NCBI RefSeq assembly: GCF_030445035.2
Contig: NC_092216.1
Span: forward strand, 16,741,405 to 16,805,404
Direction: 5' to 3'
Length of the DNA: 64,000 bases
Source: Dasypus novemcinctus
Lineage: Eukaryota; Chordata; Mammalia; Cingulata; Dasypodidae
Shown: positions 12,597 through 23,880 of the stretch, piece after piece
Position numbering within the stretch: the first letter of the stretch is position 1
How the letters are laid out: every line of letters begins with the position of its first letter
The notes under the pieces: model-generated
Told to the model about the DNA's origin: nothing
Database searches by the model: none
The model's input: only the letters and a program-made list of their open reading frames with translations
Translations under genes and position numbers: made by a program

Positions 12597-12698
12597 TTGG
12601 TGTTGCTGCATTAAGACAAACTAACTTTTTAACTGTCCCAGCATCAGTTTCTGTGCTGGATTTAAATTATCTCTATTCACACGCAGCTGTTTCAAATG
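12597..12698 (-). pseudogene. UTY: KDM6 exon, linker region (nonsense)
   Basis: 102 nt, 34 codons: H-L-K-Q-L-R-V-N-R-D-N-L-N-P-A-Q-K-L-M-L and so on to Q-Q-H-Q. Codon 26 is TAG where the family has a glutamine codon, a single C-to-T change. The acceptor (ttctctag) and donor (CACCAA|GTGTGT) are present. Confidence 0.88.
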
Positions 12699-13568
12699 CT
12701 AGAGAAAGAAAAGAAGAATATTATGAAACAAATCTAATGAATATCATGTTATAAAACAAACCCTTATTGATAAAACTCAGAACTTTTCTGGTCAAAGATA
12801 GTAATGTCTGACCAATAATTTTCCATGTCTTTTCTGAAGTCTGAGAAAAGTAGGAAAAAATGAAAAAATTCACCACCTGAACAAGGGTGCACTGTGAAGT
12901 TTGAATTTCTAATCTTCACATAGAAAGAGATTTAAGTGTTAAGTGCTTAAGGCAGAATTGTTTATAATACTGACAATGGAAATGATGTGGATGACCCATA
13001 ACAGAATTCTCACCAAATAATGGATGCATTAATATACATACTGAGTCTGTATAATGTATAGACATAATAAAAGCAGAAATGCTCTACATAGACATGGGAA
13101 GGTCTCACAGCTACATTCTTGAGGAAAAAACAAAGTCCTATCCTATACACTCATAAGGCATTTTACCTTTCATTTATAGAAGAAAGTCAAAAAGGAATAT
13201 ATGAGGGAAAAAGGTCATATATGTTTATGCATGCACAAAATACCTCTGGAAAAAAATAAGGAACTAAGAAGACTAGGTGTATTTGGCAAAGGGAAATATG
13301 TGGCTAAGAGAAGGAACTTTAAAGAGGTTCTACCTTATATATCCTCTACTTTCTAATAGTTCTTAATAACACATGAATATATTACTTCTTTATGAAATAC
13401 AAAACACAACAAGCATAATTTCTGACACTGGAAAATGGAGGCTCATTTTAATTATGTATACACTTACTTAATTTACTGCCATTCAAATTTTAATAATTAA
13501 TACTGAAAGAATTAAAGTGCCTCTACTGCTTTAACATAGAAATAGAAAACTCAGAATAATATCCTTAC

Positions 13569-13664
13569 CTGTAATTTCTGTGGTGTCAGACACCACAAAT
13601 GAACTTGTTGCTGTTCTGGAGCATGTGAAACAATATGGCCACTACTCCAGGTATCAGAAATATT
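13569..13664 (-). pseudogene. UTY: KDM6 exon, linker region (open)
   Basis: 96 nt, 32 codons, uninterrupted: [10 protein letters not shown] at the start and W-C-L-T-P-Q-K-L-Q at the end, as in the family. The splice sites are good (ttctttag acceptor, CAG|GTAAGG donor). Confidence 0.88.
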
Positions 13665-14255
13665 CTAAAGAAAAATTATTTAAAAAATTAAAGACTATTT
13701 GGCTAAATCCTCATAATAAAAGTAATGACTAGTGGGAAATCAAATGACTATGAATTGAGTATATATATTTAATATTCACTTGGGTAAAAAGGATTTATTA
13801 TTTTAAATAAGTAATAGGATAATACACATAATCAATTTGGAAAATTGTACATTTAAAACATGTATTGATTCCTTAAACTACCCAAAAAGGTTCATACCTA
13901 AACCATTACCAATGTATCTAAGGAGGCTGTCCATTAACTCCAACATTCATTTTATTTCATTGTTATAAATTATAGTGAAAAGTATGTTAGGATTATAAAA
14001 TCAGGAAGATAAATAATTATTTGATAAACTTATCCCCTACTTTATTTATTTAATAGAATGCTAAGATTCCGGGATAGAAAACCTTTTAAAAAAGAAGCAA
14101 GTTAGTTTAAAATCTTTTCACTCCCTAATGTCCACAAATTTAAAGCACAGGACAGGTTGTCTACTACACTATCTACTATCTAGTACATAACCTCAGGAGT
14201 GTTGGAGCTTCTTTATTGACTGGAATTTTTTAGTTTTTCTAAAGTGCACCTATAC

Positions 14256-14411
14256 CTTTGTTGGACTAAATGTTCTTTTCCTCTTGACAGGACTGCACAG
14301 GACATCTACTTGGCTAGAAGTCATCATGTGTACTGGCAAGGAGTGCTGTGAAATTGGCGCATGATTGAGGCCTAATACAGGTTCAGTATTTGGATGATGA
14401 GGTTTAAAATC
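14256..14411 (-). pseudogene. UTY: KDM6 exon, linker region (open)
   Basis: 156 nt, 52 codons, no frame break. It encodes the K-P-H-H-P-N-T-E-P-V-L-G-L segment and ends at P-V-K-R-K-R-T-F-S-P-T-K, a basic patch characteristic of the KDM6 linker. Acceptor (gattcttag) and donor (AAAG|GTATAG) are present. Confidence 0.85.
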
Positions 14412-14843
14412 CTAAGAATCACAGGGGAAGACAAAAACCTGGTTCTGGATATTCTTAATTCATTCCTTTAAACTTGTGACACTTATAAGCTGCATACTTT
14501 TCAAAGGGATGTGGACATAAGTGATTGTAAATATTGAAAATCAAAATCAAAGGAATCACCAATGGAAGAATGTTATCTACTTAGAAAACCACATTTTGCT
14601 TTGTTTTTTAATTAACCCCTAAAATATTTTTATTGAAACCTTAATTTCAAATGCATGAGAATAAAAAAGGTTTTAAACTTGTATTCAAATATCCTCCCAT
14701 ATTGGAGGGAATTTTATTTTGAATTCATTATCTCTTCACTTAAATAAAAGATTTTCTAGACTTAGTAAAGTAGGTTGACCACTAGAGAATGAAAAAAACC
14801 CTTAAAGCTGGGCACCTACAGAACTTATTATGTCACTTCTCAC

Positions 14844-14965
14844 CTGCTGTACTGTGTTCAAGGCACCCTGCCTGGAGGAAAGCTTTGTGGGGATTGGTAG
14901 GCTCCATACCTCCTCTATACTAGGAAGTAATTTTGTTTATATTGTGGAAGGTTACACAACTGACC
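14844..14965 (-). pseudogene. UTY: KDM6 exon (13-nt deletion)
   Basis: Matches the Q-L-C-N-L-P-Q segment followed by K-L-L-P-S-I-E-E and W-S-L-P-I-P. It is 122 nt against 135 expected: about 13 bases are missing straight after the P-Q codons, so the frame is broken and a TAG follows. Both splice sites are present (tttcctag acceptor, CAG|GTGAGA donor). Confidence 0.8.
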
Positions 14966-15235
14966 CTAGGAAAATTTATGTAAAAAGCAAATTAATACAA
15001 GCCCATTTGAGTAAGAGCAAGTGAACTAAATCTCCGTCAAGAATCTAGCTGCTTATTTTGTTCAAAAAGAAACAGATTCTAATTTTGGGACTTTGAGAAA
15101 GATGATAGTATAAAGACCAGGCAGAATATACTTTGTGAATATGAGAACAAAGCTGAACTCTTTTACAGAGTTCTCACAGGCATCTTCACACAATTTCAAG
15201 CACAAGTAACAAATTGTGTTTGTTTCTTTAAAATG

Positions 15236-16010
15236 TGTTCCTGAGTGTGATGGAACACTCAGATGTGATCTTTATTCACAAGCCTATCTGGTAACTTTTA
15301 CCAGACTGTGGTTGGTGCTGGGGTTTAGTGTATACTCAGGGGACCTGAATCTCTCAACTGTCCATGTGATAGCCAGGCCCTGAACCTCAACAGACTTGCA
15401 ACTCCTACCATCTGGTTTAATGAACTTACTCCAGCCGCCTAAAAGGAAGTGAAGAAAGTCAACCACCACATCAGGGAGCCAAGAGTGCCTACAACTGCAA
15501 GCAGGAGAACTGCACCCATCATCCATGTGGAATCTAACCCCCTCTTGATTATAGAGGTGGAGCGGACATAAACATCCCAGGGTCCACAGAATGGAAGAAC
15601 AGAGTATGCATTAGAGTAGACTTACTGTTATTCTATTCTGGAACTATTGTGATTAGTAATGGAAGAAAATGTAGCATTGATGTGGAGAAAGCAACCATGG
15701 TAGCCGCTATGGGTAGGGAGAGGGAAGAAGAGATATCATGTGGGGGCATTTTCAGGACTTGGAATTGTCCTGGGTGGTACTGCAGGGGCAGTTGCTGGAC
15801 ATTGTAGGTCCTGCCATGGCCCCTGGGTGGACCGGGTGAGAGTGTAAACTACAATGTAAACCATTGCATTCACCAAATGCAATGAATGTGCCATGATAAT
15901 GAAAGAGGTTGTTGATGTGGGAGGGCTGGGGTAAGTGGGGTGGAGGTTATACGGGGACCTCATATTTTTTTAATGTAACATTAAAATAAGTAAATAAAAG
16001 AAAAAAGAAC
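15236..16010 (+). mobile_element. L1-type 3' end in KDM6 intron
   Basis: Sense copy of the xenarthran L1 3' end. It holds 'gatgtggagaaagcaaccat' (near 15,679), 'gggggcattttcaggacttg', 'gtaaaccattgcattcacca' and the terminal 'gaaagaggttgttgatgtgg' (15,900), and ends A-rich ('taagtaaataaaagaaaaa'). It lies in the intron between the exons at 14,844 and 16,283, on the opposite strand to the gene. Confidence 0.7.
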
Positions 16011-16282
16011 AAAATTATCACAACTTAAAAAGTAAACAATGTACAGACAAATTAAGTAAATTCTTACCCAGCAAAAATGTAAATGTGGAAAAATGTATTT
16101 TAAAAAAATACCATATCTTATTTAAAATATAAAAATAAAATAATACCACAAACTATTACAAAATAAGAAAACAAGTTATTGAAATAAAAGCACAGCTAAA
16201 CAAATATTCCAGCCACCCTCCTCCTGACTGTGTATCATGGAGAAAAATGTGTCTTTTAAAATAAGCTATTTTAAAATAATAC

Positions 16283-16502
16283 CTGTAAATATTTAAATCT
16301 TCCTGCAAGGGCAAAGCTATTATGACAATATTTGCTTCTACTTGCATTTAAATGGCATTTAATGGCATCCTGAGGTTGGCTGCAGAATGCATACAGAATG
16401 CTGAGATCCATCCAGGCTGCAGAATGCCCATAATCTAATTGTACAGCACAAATAGGTGCCTGTAGGGCATCCATAGGCTGGTTTTGCTGCTGATACAGTA
16501 CA
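16283..16502 (-). pseudogene. UTY: KDM6 exon, TPR region (acceptor AC)
   Basis: The best-preserved long exon: 220 nt, open, encoding the [11 protein letters not shown] segment, the A-A-W-M-D-L helix and the C.QPQDAIKC repeat, to K-Y-L-Q. The donor is CAG|GTATTA. The expected acceptor before TGTACTG reads AC instead of AG (plus strand 16,503-16,504 'gt'), although a cryptic AG lies 13 bases inside the exon. Substitutions at conserved positions suggest relaxed constraint. Confidence 0.85.
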
Positions 16503-16622
16503 GTGGAAAGAGAAATGAAGAATAGCTGACTAAATATGACTACTTGATTTTATATTACAAATTATATAGTATTATCAGTGAATATTCCTTGTCTATCAAC
16601 TAAACTTCTTAAATAGACTTAC

Positions 16623-16721
16623 CCTATTGAACACCAGGTATCTACACTTGCTTCTGATTGATCAATAGATTGCCTGCAAGATATGAAGTCATCTTGAACC
16701 TTTCTAAAACTTGAATAGCAA
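16623..16721 (-). pseudogene. UTY: KDM6 exon, TPR region (acceptor lost)
   Basis: Encodes 32 complete codons of the C-Y-S-S..K-V-Q-D..F-I-S segment, ending D-T-W-C-S-I before a split codon; 99 nt fits the family phase exactly. The frame is open. The donor is consensus (ATAGG|GTAAGT). The two bases before the exon read AA on the minus strand, so no AG acceptor is present at the expected place. Confidence 0.8.
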
Positions 16722-17679
16722 TTTGGTATGATGAAAACAGTCTAGAAACAGAGTGGTAAAAGTTACATAAAATTGTTGACGTACTTATTACCTAAGGGTT
16801 GACCAATGAAAAATGGTTAATATAAGTTTTACATATTTTACACAATGAAAAATAAGTAAAATTTATTTTAAGAAAAGAGGGAGAGATTTAAGATAGACAC
16901 CTTGATAAGCAAAAACTAGAGGAGATCAGCCATATACAAAGTGCAGATGAATATGTACGTTGAAAGGCAAAGATATTACACAATAAAATTAAGCCACATG
17001 AAGAAATGGAGATTTCAGATTTCCTGTAGGGTAACAACATGGGTATATGTAAATACCAGGTTGATAGTATTTTTTGGTTTGTAACTTCACTTTTTTTTCC
17101 TAAATGAATTAAAAAGTAAATATATGACTGTAAGGTAAGTCATAATGTATAAAAACATGTGCCTTGTGATAATAACTTCATAAAGGTGGGGGAATTGAGA
17201 GGTACAGAAACACTGCATAAATTATTGAAATTAAGGCGGTATCTAAACAAGTGTTTGTTAAAAGGTTTAGGATGTTAAATTTAAGCCCATAGTAACTACA
17301 TAAATTATTATATACATTTAGAGCGACAGAATTGAGAGAATGGGTGCTAGGGATGAGAGTCAGGGGTAATGGTGAGTTAACACACAGGGATTCAGGATGT
17401 CCATCAGGGAAGAAGGGGAAGTTTTAGGAATGAAAGGGTGAGGCTTTAGCAATACTGCAAATGTGATTAATCCCACTGAATGGTATGCTTGGGAGTGGCT
17501 GAGATAGGAACATTTATATTATATGTATGTTCTCACAATAAAAGAAAAGGAAACAGCAACTAAAGAGACAATGACAATTAAGTGCAAAACTTGATCCTAG
17601 ATGGAAACTAAGAAAGGAGGAGGAAAGGTTCCAAAGAACATTATTGGGACAAATGAAATCAGTGGCATATAAAGATTGT
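16722..17679. other. Intron, unassigned
   Basis: Intron of the KDM6 segment. Some pieces around 17,330-17,680 look like old dispersed repeat but cannot be named. No exon is recognisable. Confidence 0.35.
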
Positions 17680-17830
17680 AAAGTCCTAATGAAAGAAATT
17701 GTTGATGTTGGAAGAGTGGGGGATGTGGGGAGTAGGTATATGGGAATTTCTTACATTTTTTAATGTAACATTTTGTGTGATCTATATCTCTTTTAAAAAA
17801 ATAAATTAAAAATTTAAAAAACCCTGTAAA
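17680..17830 (+). mobile_element. L1-type 3' terminal tail
   Basis: Short copy of only the last part of the family: 'aaattgttgatgttggaaga', 'tatatgggaatttcttacat', 'aatgtaacattttgtgtga', then 'atctatatctcttttaa' and an A-rich end. Confidence 0.6.
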
Positions 17831-17970
17831 GTTTATATCGATGTTAAATTACTTCAACTTGATTAAATGCACTTGGATGGTTACATAATTGAAGATATTT
17901 GTTCCATATGAGAGTATTATATCTTCAAGGAGCATAATGTACACAATCCATTCTCAAATGTTTAGAAAAT

Positions 17971-17995
17971 GGACGGATGGATGGATGGATGGATA
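17971..17995 (+). repeat. (GGAT)n microsatellite
   Basis: About six copies of a GGAT unit with one substitution at the start. Confidence 0.9.
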
Positions 17996-18879
17996 AATAG
18001 ATATAGCACTTGTGGCAAAACGTCAAAAGAAATAGCAAAGTTGGAAATATGTTCAAATTGGATAGGTGTTTGGGAGCTGAGGCAACTTCCGGGGAATTTA
18101 AAATTCACCTTAATAACTTGTACAATGGAACTTGGGAGATTAAATCTAATTTTCTCATTTAATAGGTTAATGAAAATTAAGATATCAACTGGTTTATATG
18201 GAAAATCAATAATTACACAAATAGTCTGTGGTAAACTCATAACTTGAATCCAAATCTTAGCTCTCAGGCACTGATCTTTCCACCATACCAAAATACAATC
18301 TGATGGTAATAAAACACATAATCTATCAGCTTCATCTACATTATATATGCAGGTATACAAGCAGAAAAAAATAATAATAGTGATATCTGAGAAGACTGAA
18401 ACTTTAGGATTCTTACTTCAATACTCCAAGTAAGGAAAGGCCAAGTTATTTTGGATTGCAAAAATCTATTATTACATGAACTTTCCCTGCAAACCCATTT
18501 TCTCAATTTAAGATTTCAAGTAGAACTGTGGCTGAGATATATGCTTAATGCACGTATTTCCACAGTAAGGTGCAAAACTGGTAATCACAATTAAAAAACA
18601 AGTTTCTTCAAGCTACTAACAGTCTTCTGGCTATAAAGAAATCAATTCTCTTTTCTTTTATGTAAATATATTAAGAAATGATAGAAATCAGAGTGAATGT
18701 AATTATTTAATAGAAAAATCATACAAGTGATTTCTGAAAGGACAAAGATTTTTTAGAAACCAGCAATTCTAGTAGGATGAAAACAAAATTTAATGAGGAA
18801 AGTAAGAAATGACTCACTAAAAGCAATTCATCCTATTAGAAAGTACAAACAAAGCTGGTATCAATTTTACCTCCCAGAA

Positions 18880-18882
18880 ATC

Positions 18883-18925
<43 letters not shown>

Positions 18926-19140
18926 GATATCAGATTGAACCTGACCCTGAGACCTCATATGTGGGAAGCCAGCACTCTGCTAGTGAGCCGCATCAGCTCT
19001 CCTAGGTTGTTGGGTTTTTTTCCGGTTATTTTTTGCTTGTTGTTTTCTTTCTTTCTTTCTTTCTTTTTTTAGGCACTAGCAACTAAACTCAGTATCTTCC
19101 ACATGGAAAGCTCAACCACTTGCCTAATATCCACTCCTGA
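18880..19140 (-). mobile_element. Two antisense DAS-type SINE heads
   Basis: Antisense tRNA-derived SINE sequence preceded on the plus strand by a (TTTA)n tract (18,883-18,924), the reversed A-rich tail. The first head reads 'cagattgaacctgaccctga', 'gacctcatatgtgggaagcc' and 'gtgagccgcatcagctctcc'. A second, more worn head at 19,070-19,135 reads 'actcagtatcttccacatgg' and 'ctcaaccacttgcctaatat'. A (TTTC)n tract at 19,043-19,068 separates them, so this is probably one SINE inserted into the tail of another. Confidence 0.6.
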
Positions 19141-19268
19141 AATCTTTTGTTTTAATGTACTTAAAATATTGAGTCACTGGCCAGATTATACTACATAACA
19201 TTTTAGACTGAAAATCAACTCTCAAGCAGAAATAAACAAAGGCACACACAGTATCTAGTAAGTATCAC

Positions 19269-19390
19269 CTTCCAAGGAAGTAACAAGATTGGCCAGAATT
19301 AAGCTCTGTCTCCAGAGACCTTTGCAGATATTGAATAGCATTGCTTTCCTTAGTGACTTTGTCTCCTAGTAGATCTATGATGCATCAAAT
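19269..19390 (-). pseudogene. UTY: KDM6 exon, TPR region (5-nt deletion)
   Basis: Matches the M-H-H-T-V-D-L-L-G-D-K segment and its continuation to S-W-Y-F-L-G. It is 122 nt, while phase and family length predict 127: five bases after the M-H-H codons are gone and the reading frame fails. The downstream half is well conserved in the original frame. Acceptor (ttttag) and donor (GGAAG|GTGATA) are both present. Confidence 0.85.
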
Positions 19391-21183
19391 CTAAAATAAA
19401 AACATTAAAAGCAATTATCCCTGATACAAATATTGTTCTAGTTTTAAGAATATGAAGCAGTAAAATTAAAATATTTCAGTGAATTTATTAATTTAGCTTG
19501 AATTACAAAGCCAAAATTGGAAACTATCAAAGTTATAGGAAAGTGCCCAAATTTTTGCTTAATAAATACTTACAATTCTGGCTATACTACATGGTCAATC
19601 AAAAGACTGGATGATGTAGTAGTATATATGAAACCATCAAATTAAATAAGAAGCAATATTTCAGTTGTGAATAAATTAAATTTCACCTCTAATTATATAG
19701 GATATATAAAATAAATATCCCTTATTTCTATTTTTAAAATGGTAGCTATGCTACAGAAAACATGGATTATGAAACTATATATTAGTAAGACAACAATACA
19801 TTTGTATTCTTCCTTGCTCTTCCTTTAATTCTCTTGTTACTATTAATAAGAAAAAGACCTGATGAAACTGAGACCTAAAGGGAAATGTTTGTGTCATTGG
19901 CAAACAGCCAAAGAGGCTCAATATACAAATAAAATCAAGTAGGAAAGTATACTTATGTTCATCAAAGAATGTAGTTATAAAAGCACCAAAAGCTTCCTTT
20001 TATATGCTCTGAAATATAGTTTATAGTCTAATATAATGGATATTCAGACACAGATGATACCAAAATCATTCAATCTATTTCTTTAGTTTCAAAGGTATGT
20101 GCATTTTTCTTATGACACATTTTTTTCAGTAAAGCAGGAATTCATAAATACTTAAAAGAATAATTTGCATTAAAATTTTATTAGAATGAATGACCTGTCT
20201 ATTCTACAGTCAACACTTCATTTCCTTAACTAACAATGAACATACAAATGTTTCTAGTGTCCTAATAAACATTTCTAGAGGTTTAATTGAAAAAAAACTT
20301 AAGATATTCCTCCATTTCATATCATAATACTTACATCAAAATCATTCATTTGATATACATTAATATGAAGAAAAAGGAATATTCTTAACTGTTTTTGAAA
20401 GTACAAACAACATATATACATTATGAAAACATTCATAATTCCATAATTGGTTAAAAATTATGAATGAACTACTAGCTCATGTAACATTTAAAAAAAACAA
20501 TAAAAAAGAAAAAAACTGAAAAAAGAAAATATAAAAAGCACTCAACAAAAACAACAAGGCACCCAAATATTAAATATCTCCAAGACAGCTAAGCAACAAA
20601 ATAAACAGTTGGGAATATGAGTACTAACGTCTGACAGATAAAGAGAGAATTCTTACGGCTAGCATTCCTCCTTTATCTTACATTTGAGAACAAACTGCTT
20701 TGAAAAGCTACAGTGTTAGATATTTTGTAATTTATAGTCGTGTTTCCTATAATTTACATTTCAACAAACTATGAAAAAAATTTAACACCCACACAAAGGC
20801 TATGTGAATAATTTTAGTACCTCTAGCTTCCAAGCATGGTAAGCTCAAGGAAGTACTTTAATTCCTCCTGTGGTCAAGTGTTGGGGGATAAATTTGGGAA
20901 TTTCAAAGGATTTGCTGTAGGAAGCATTGTAGATGGATATTTGATGGGTTCAGATTAATTACACCAACAATGGATAAAGAATGGAAAAACATAACACATA
21001 AATCACACATTTGACATGCATGTTATGTTAGAGACAAAGAAAATAGCAAAATATGTCAACTATAAACATTAAAAAAAGATTTCTAATGAAAATTGCCTTT
21101 GAAGGAGAAGGGTAAATAAATATTGTTCATCAGAAGAGAAACCTCCTCACATTAATGTATAATTAAAAGTAAATTTTATATAC
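19391..21183. other. Intron, AT-rich, unassigned
   Basis: Intron between the exons at 19,269 and 21,184. Very AT-rich with A-runs near 20,490-20,540. No further exon, no named repeat. Confidence 0.4.
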
Positions 21184-21276
21184 CTAACTGTTATAATACC
21201 ATAGCTTTTACTTGTGAAGGAAGGTTTTCTGTCATCAAAAGTTGTTATAGGCTTCCACTGCAGAATGATATTTCCT
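21184..21276 (-). pseudogene. UTY: KDM6 exon, TPR region (frameshift, stop)
   Basis: Corresponds to the family segment beginning R-K-Y-H-S-A-K-E-A-Y. It is 93 nt, against 94 expected from phase: one base is missing where a GAA codon should follow the A-Y codons, and a TAA replaces a later Q codon. The donor is present (TTAG|GTATAT). The bases just before AGGAAATAT on the minus strand are AA, not AG, so the acceptor looks lost. Confidence 0.8.
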
Positions 21277-22119
21277 TTAAAGATTAGAAAGAAAAGAAGG
21301 AATTGGAGAAAAACAAAATGCTTAAATCTTTACACAAAAACCAACAAATTCATGGCCATGATTTAGTGAAACAATGAAGTCAAATAAAACAAATGAATAT
21401 TATTTCAAAGAACTAGCTAGTAAATTTGGATTATCATAATAATGATCATCAAAGTTTCAAGCACTAAAAAAACATAACTGATAGTAAAAGTGCTCATTTT
21501 AATTTATCACTGGATATTTCTTTAACTCTAATCAGGCATGGGTAATAGGCCATGTTTCAAATATCTATCAGCTAATAAAACACAATGAGCACAAGGTATC
21601 ATCAGAATATGACATTTTAATAAGTTGCTATATCCTATTGTTACAAAAGAAATAATTTAATTTGCATCCTATTTTATAATATTCAGAAAACTATGTATTC
21701 TTTATACAAATACTTAATTGGTCCAGAACCCTTTCAAAAAAAATTATTATAACACATGCCATGACAGCTTACAAAATTTAATGAAGGTACAAAAATAGTT
21801 AAAATTAAAATTGGGAAAAAAGGCAGTTTTGTGGAATAAAATATTCTAGGAAATTATTTATAAACTTTTATGAGTTTAAAATGTTGTATTTCCCACAGAT
21901 ATGGTCTAAGAATGTTCTTTTAAGGTTACAAGGAAATCTCAAAATGATTCCATTTATCCACAATTCTTCCTCAACAAAAAATGCTACTAAGACTAAAAAT
22001 CACTACTGCAACAGCAAAAGTTTAAGATGTATACTCCAAAACAAAGGAAAAGCTAATAAAAGCAAACCTGGTAAATGTTATCTTTAAAGTATACTTGGCA
22101 AAGTGTGGGAAGATGAAGT
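21277..22119. other. Upstream of last visible KDM6 exon
   Basis: AT-rich and unassigned. The earlier TPR exons of the family, which would lie in this direction, are not recognisable here or anywhere up to the PCED1B-like island. Confidence 0.35.
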
Positions 22120-22848
22120 CAAACTAACAAGCTGAGCTCAAAGCTCGCATGAAAACAATAAAGAAAGCCCAAAGCTGTCTGCAGGAAATGTTTTGGTGCT
22201 CAGCAGGCCAGGACAGCATTACACAACTCCCAAAAAGGTGAGAGACAGAGACAAAGAAGCCACAACATCAAAAATGAGCTACTAAGCCCCCATGGTGACT
22301 GGAAAGGGATCCCCTCCTCTATCTCCAAGTTATAAACTGGGGTAAAATCCATGGCTTACCACAGCTGACTGAGAGAAGAGACGTCTTTCTTTCTGTCAGG
22401 AGTTTCAAAGGAAAAAGAAAGGGGAATAGAGGTGCTTTTCTTCAGAGTTTGGAGAGTTTGCCTGCTTTGAAACTCCACACAGAAAATCCCAGACTGAAAC
22501 ACCTCCTTGGAGAGGTGCATTCACGTGCACCATCTCCTGGATGGTCTGGAAATTGCATGAACAAATCTGTTCTCAGTTCACTCTGTATTCTAACCCGAGG
22601 AGAAAATCTGAACACCACTAGTGAGTGTGTGGTCTGATTCTGATAACTTAAATTGTGCAATTATAAAGACAGAGTTGAGCCAAATATCAAAGAGCTGTGG
22701 GGAAAAATACATAGGCAAAATAGAGAAATTGACCATAAGAGTAAATTCACCAACATTTTCAGTTGCTTAGACATTGGCAAGACATTACAAGCCATACTAG
22801 GAAACAGGAAAAGATGGCCCAAGATAAAGAACTAGCCATTTGGAAACT
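22120..22848 (+). mobile_element. L1 5' region fragment
   Basis: Sense fragment of an L1 5' region. It shares with the copy at 62.5-64.0 kb the order 'gtaaattcaccaacattttc', 'acattacaagccatactagg'. The upstream part contains 'gaaagggatcccctcctcta' and 'accacagctgactgagagaa'. No ORF1 frame survives. Confidence 0.6.
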
Positions 22849-23050
22849 TCAGCTGTGCTGTCAACTTTTGAAAAGCTATCCCAATTGTACATGGTGAGTT
22901 GGGATTATACATAAATTAACAAGCATATTGATGCAGAAATGTTAAATTTAATCTTTTTCCATTGTAATGTACTGTATTAAATATGTTTGGTCTTATCTAC
23001 ATGGGTTTTATTATAGAAACTAATAAAGTATTCTTTAAATTCTGTGGGGT
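22849..23050 (+). other. Foreign segment ending in AATAAA signal
   Basis: A 200-bp stretch breaks the L1 homology. It reads like the end of a transcript 3' UTR: AT-rich, with 'ctaataaagtattctttaaa' near 23,020. I cannot name a source gene. A G-rich patch follows at 23,043-23,075. Confidence 0.3.
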
Positions 23051-23139
23051 GGCGGGGGGAGGGGGCGTGTTGTGGGGAACTAACCAAATACCCTGAGCCG
23101 ATATAGGAGTTAAGACAATTAATCACTGATAATCACACA

Positions 23140-23880
23140 ACCCTTAAATCAGTTCAAAGAATTTAAAGAAAATACCACTAATGAAATAAATAATATTAAA
23201 ACACTGGTGAGCACAGACACTGGGTGAACATAAAGAACAATTTGAAAGCCAACACAGAAAGGTAACCAGCTTATGGGAATGAAAGGAAGACATAATGGAT
23301 GACAATAAAAATACATTAGAGACATGTAAGAGCAGACTTGAACTCCTCAAAGACAGAATTAGTAATTCCAAGACAGGACATCTCAAATGGAAGAGACAGG
23401 AGAAGAGAAAGAGAATGGAAAAAATAGAACAGAGTCCCAGAAAACTGAATGACAAAGCTAAACTCTGAAATATTTACATTACTGGTGTTGCAGAAGAAGA
23501 GAATTTGGGAAAGGGGCAGAAAGAATATTTGAGGAAATAATGACCAAAACTTCCCAATCTTTACAAAAGACAAAAATATCAGTATCCAAGAAGGGCAATG
23601 CACCCCAAACAGAATAAATCCAAACAGACCTACCATGAGACACCAACTATTCAAAATGTCAAATATTAGAGATAAAAAGAGGGTTGTGAAAGCAGCAAGA
23701 ATAAAAACAAAGCATCACATACAAGGAAAAGTCAGTAAGATCAATTGCTGACTTATCATCAGAAACCATGGAGCTTAGAGGAAAGTGGTAAGATGTATTT
23801 AAGGTACTGAAAAAGAAAAATTGCCAGCCAAGAACTCTGTATCTGGCAAAACTGTCCTTCAAAAGTTAGAGACACTTATC
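23140..23880 (+). mobile_element. L1 5' region, continued
   Basis: Sense L1 5' region. Landmarks shared with 63.3-64.0 kb are 'caccccaaacagaataaatc', 'aagcagcaagaataaaaaca' and 'cttatcatcagaaaccatgg'; the following 'gccaagaactctgtatctgg' with 'caaaactgtccttcaaaa' is typical of old L1M 5' ends. The homology then jumps straight to the L1 3' UTR at 23,881, so ORF2 is deleted. Confidence 0.7.

Larger units (their letters stand above)
11585..21276 (-). pseudogene. UTY: KDM6-family (UTY/KDM6A) gene segment, decayed
   Basis: Nine exons on the minus strand, in gene order from 21,276 down to 11,585, match the KDM6A/UTY histone-demethylase family: the later TPR repeats, then the serine/proline-rich linker. 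Intact UTX/UTY proteins work in COMPASS-like (MLL3/4) complexes and carry a C-terminal JmjC domain; no JmjC exon is present here. All nine exons keep a GT donor and near-family lengths, but there are a 1-nt deletion and stop (21.2 kb), a 5-nt deletion (19.3 kb), a 13-nt deletion (14.9 kb), a stop (12.6 kb), a 1-nt deletion (11.7 kb) and four acceptors without AG. Retained introns exclude a processed copy. UTY rather than KDM6A is inferred from the nearby TSPY genes. It could be a dead UTY or a partial duplicate of a living one. Confidence 0.85.

Noticed and set aside
11980..16504. AT-AC (U12-type) introns explaining the AC acceptors
   Set aside because: The paired donors are GT, not AT, so the AC ends are better read as mutated AG.
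11585..21276. Functional UTY/KDM6A gene
   Set aside because: Multiple independent frame lesions and lost acceptors, and no JmjC exons in the window.
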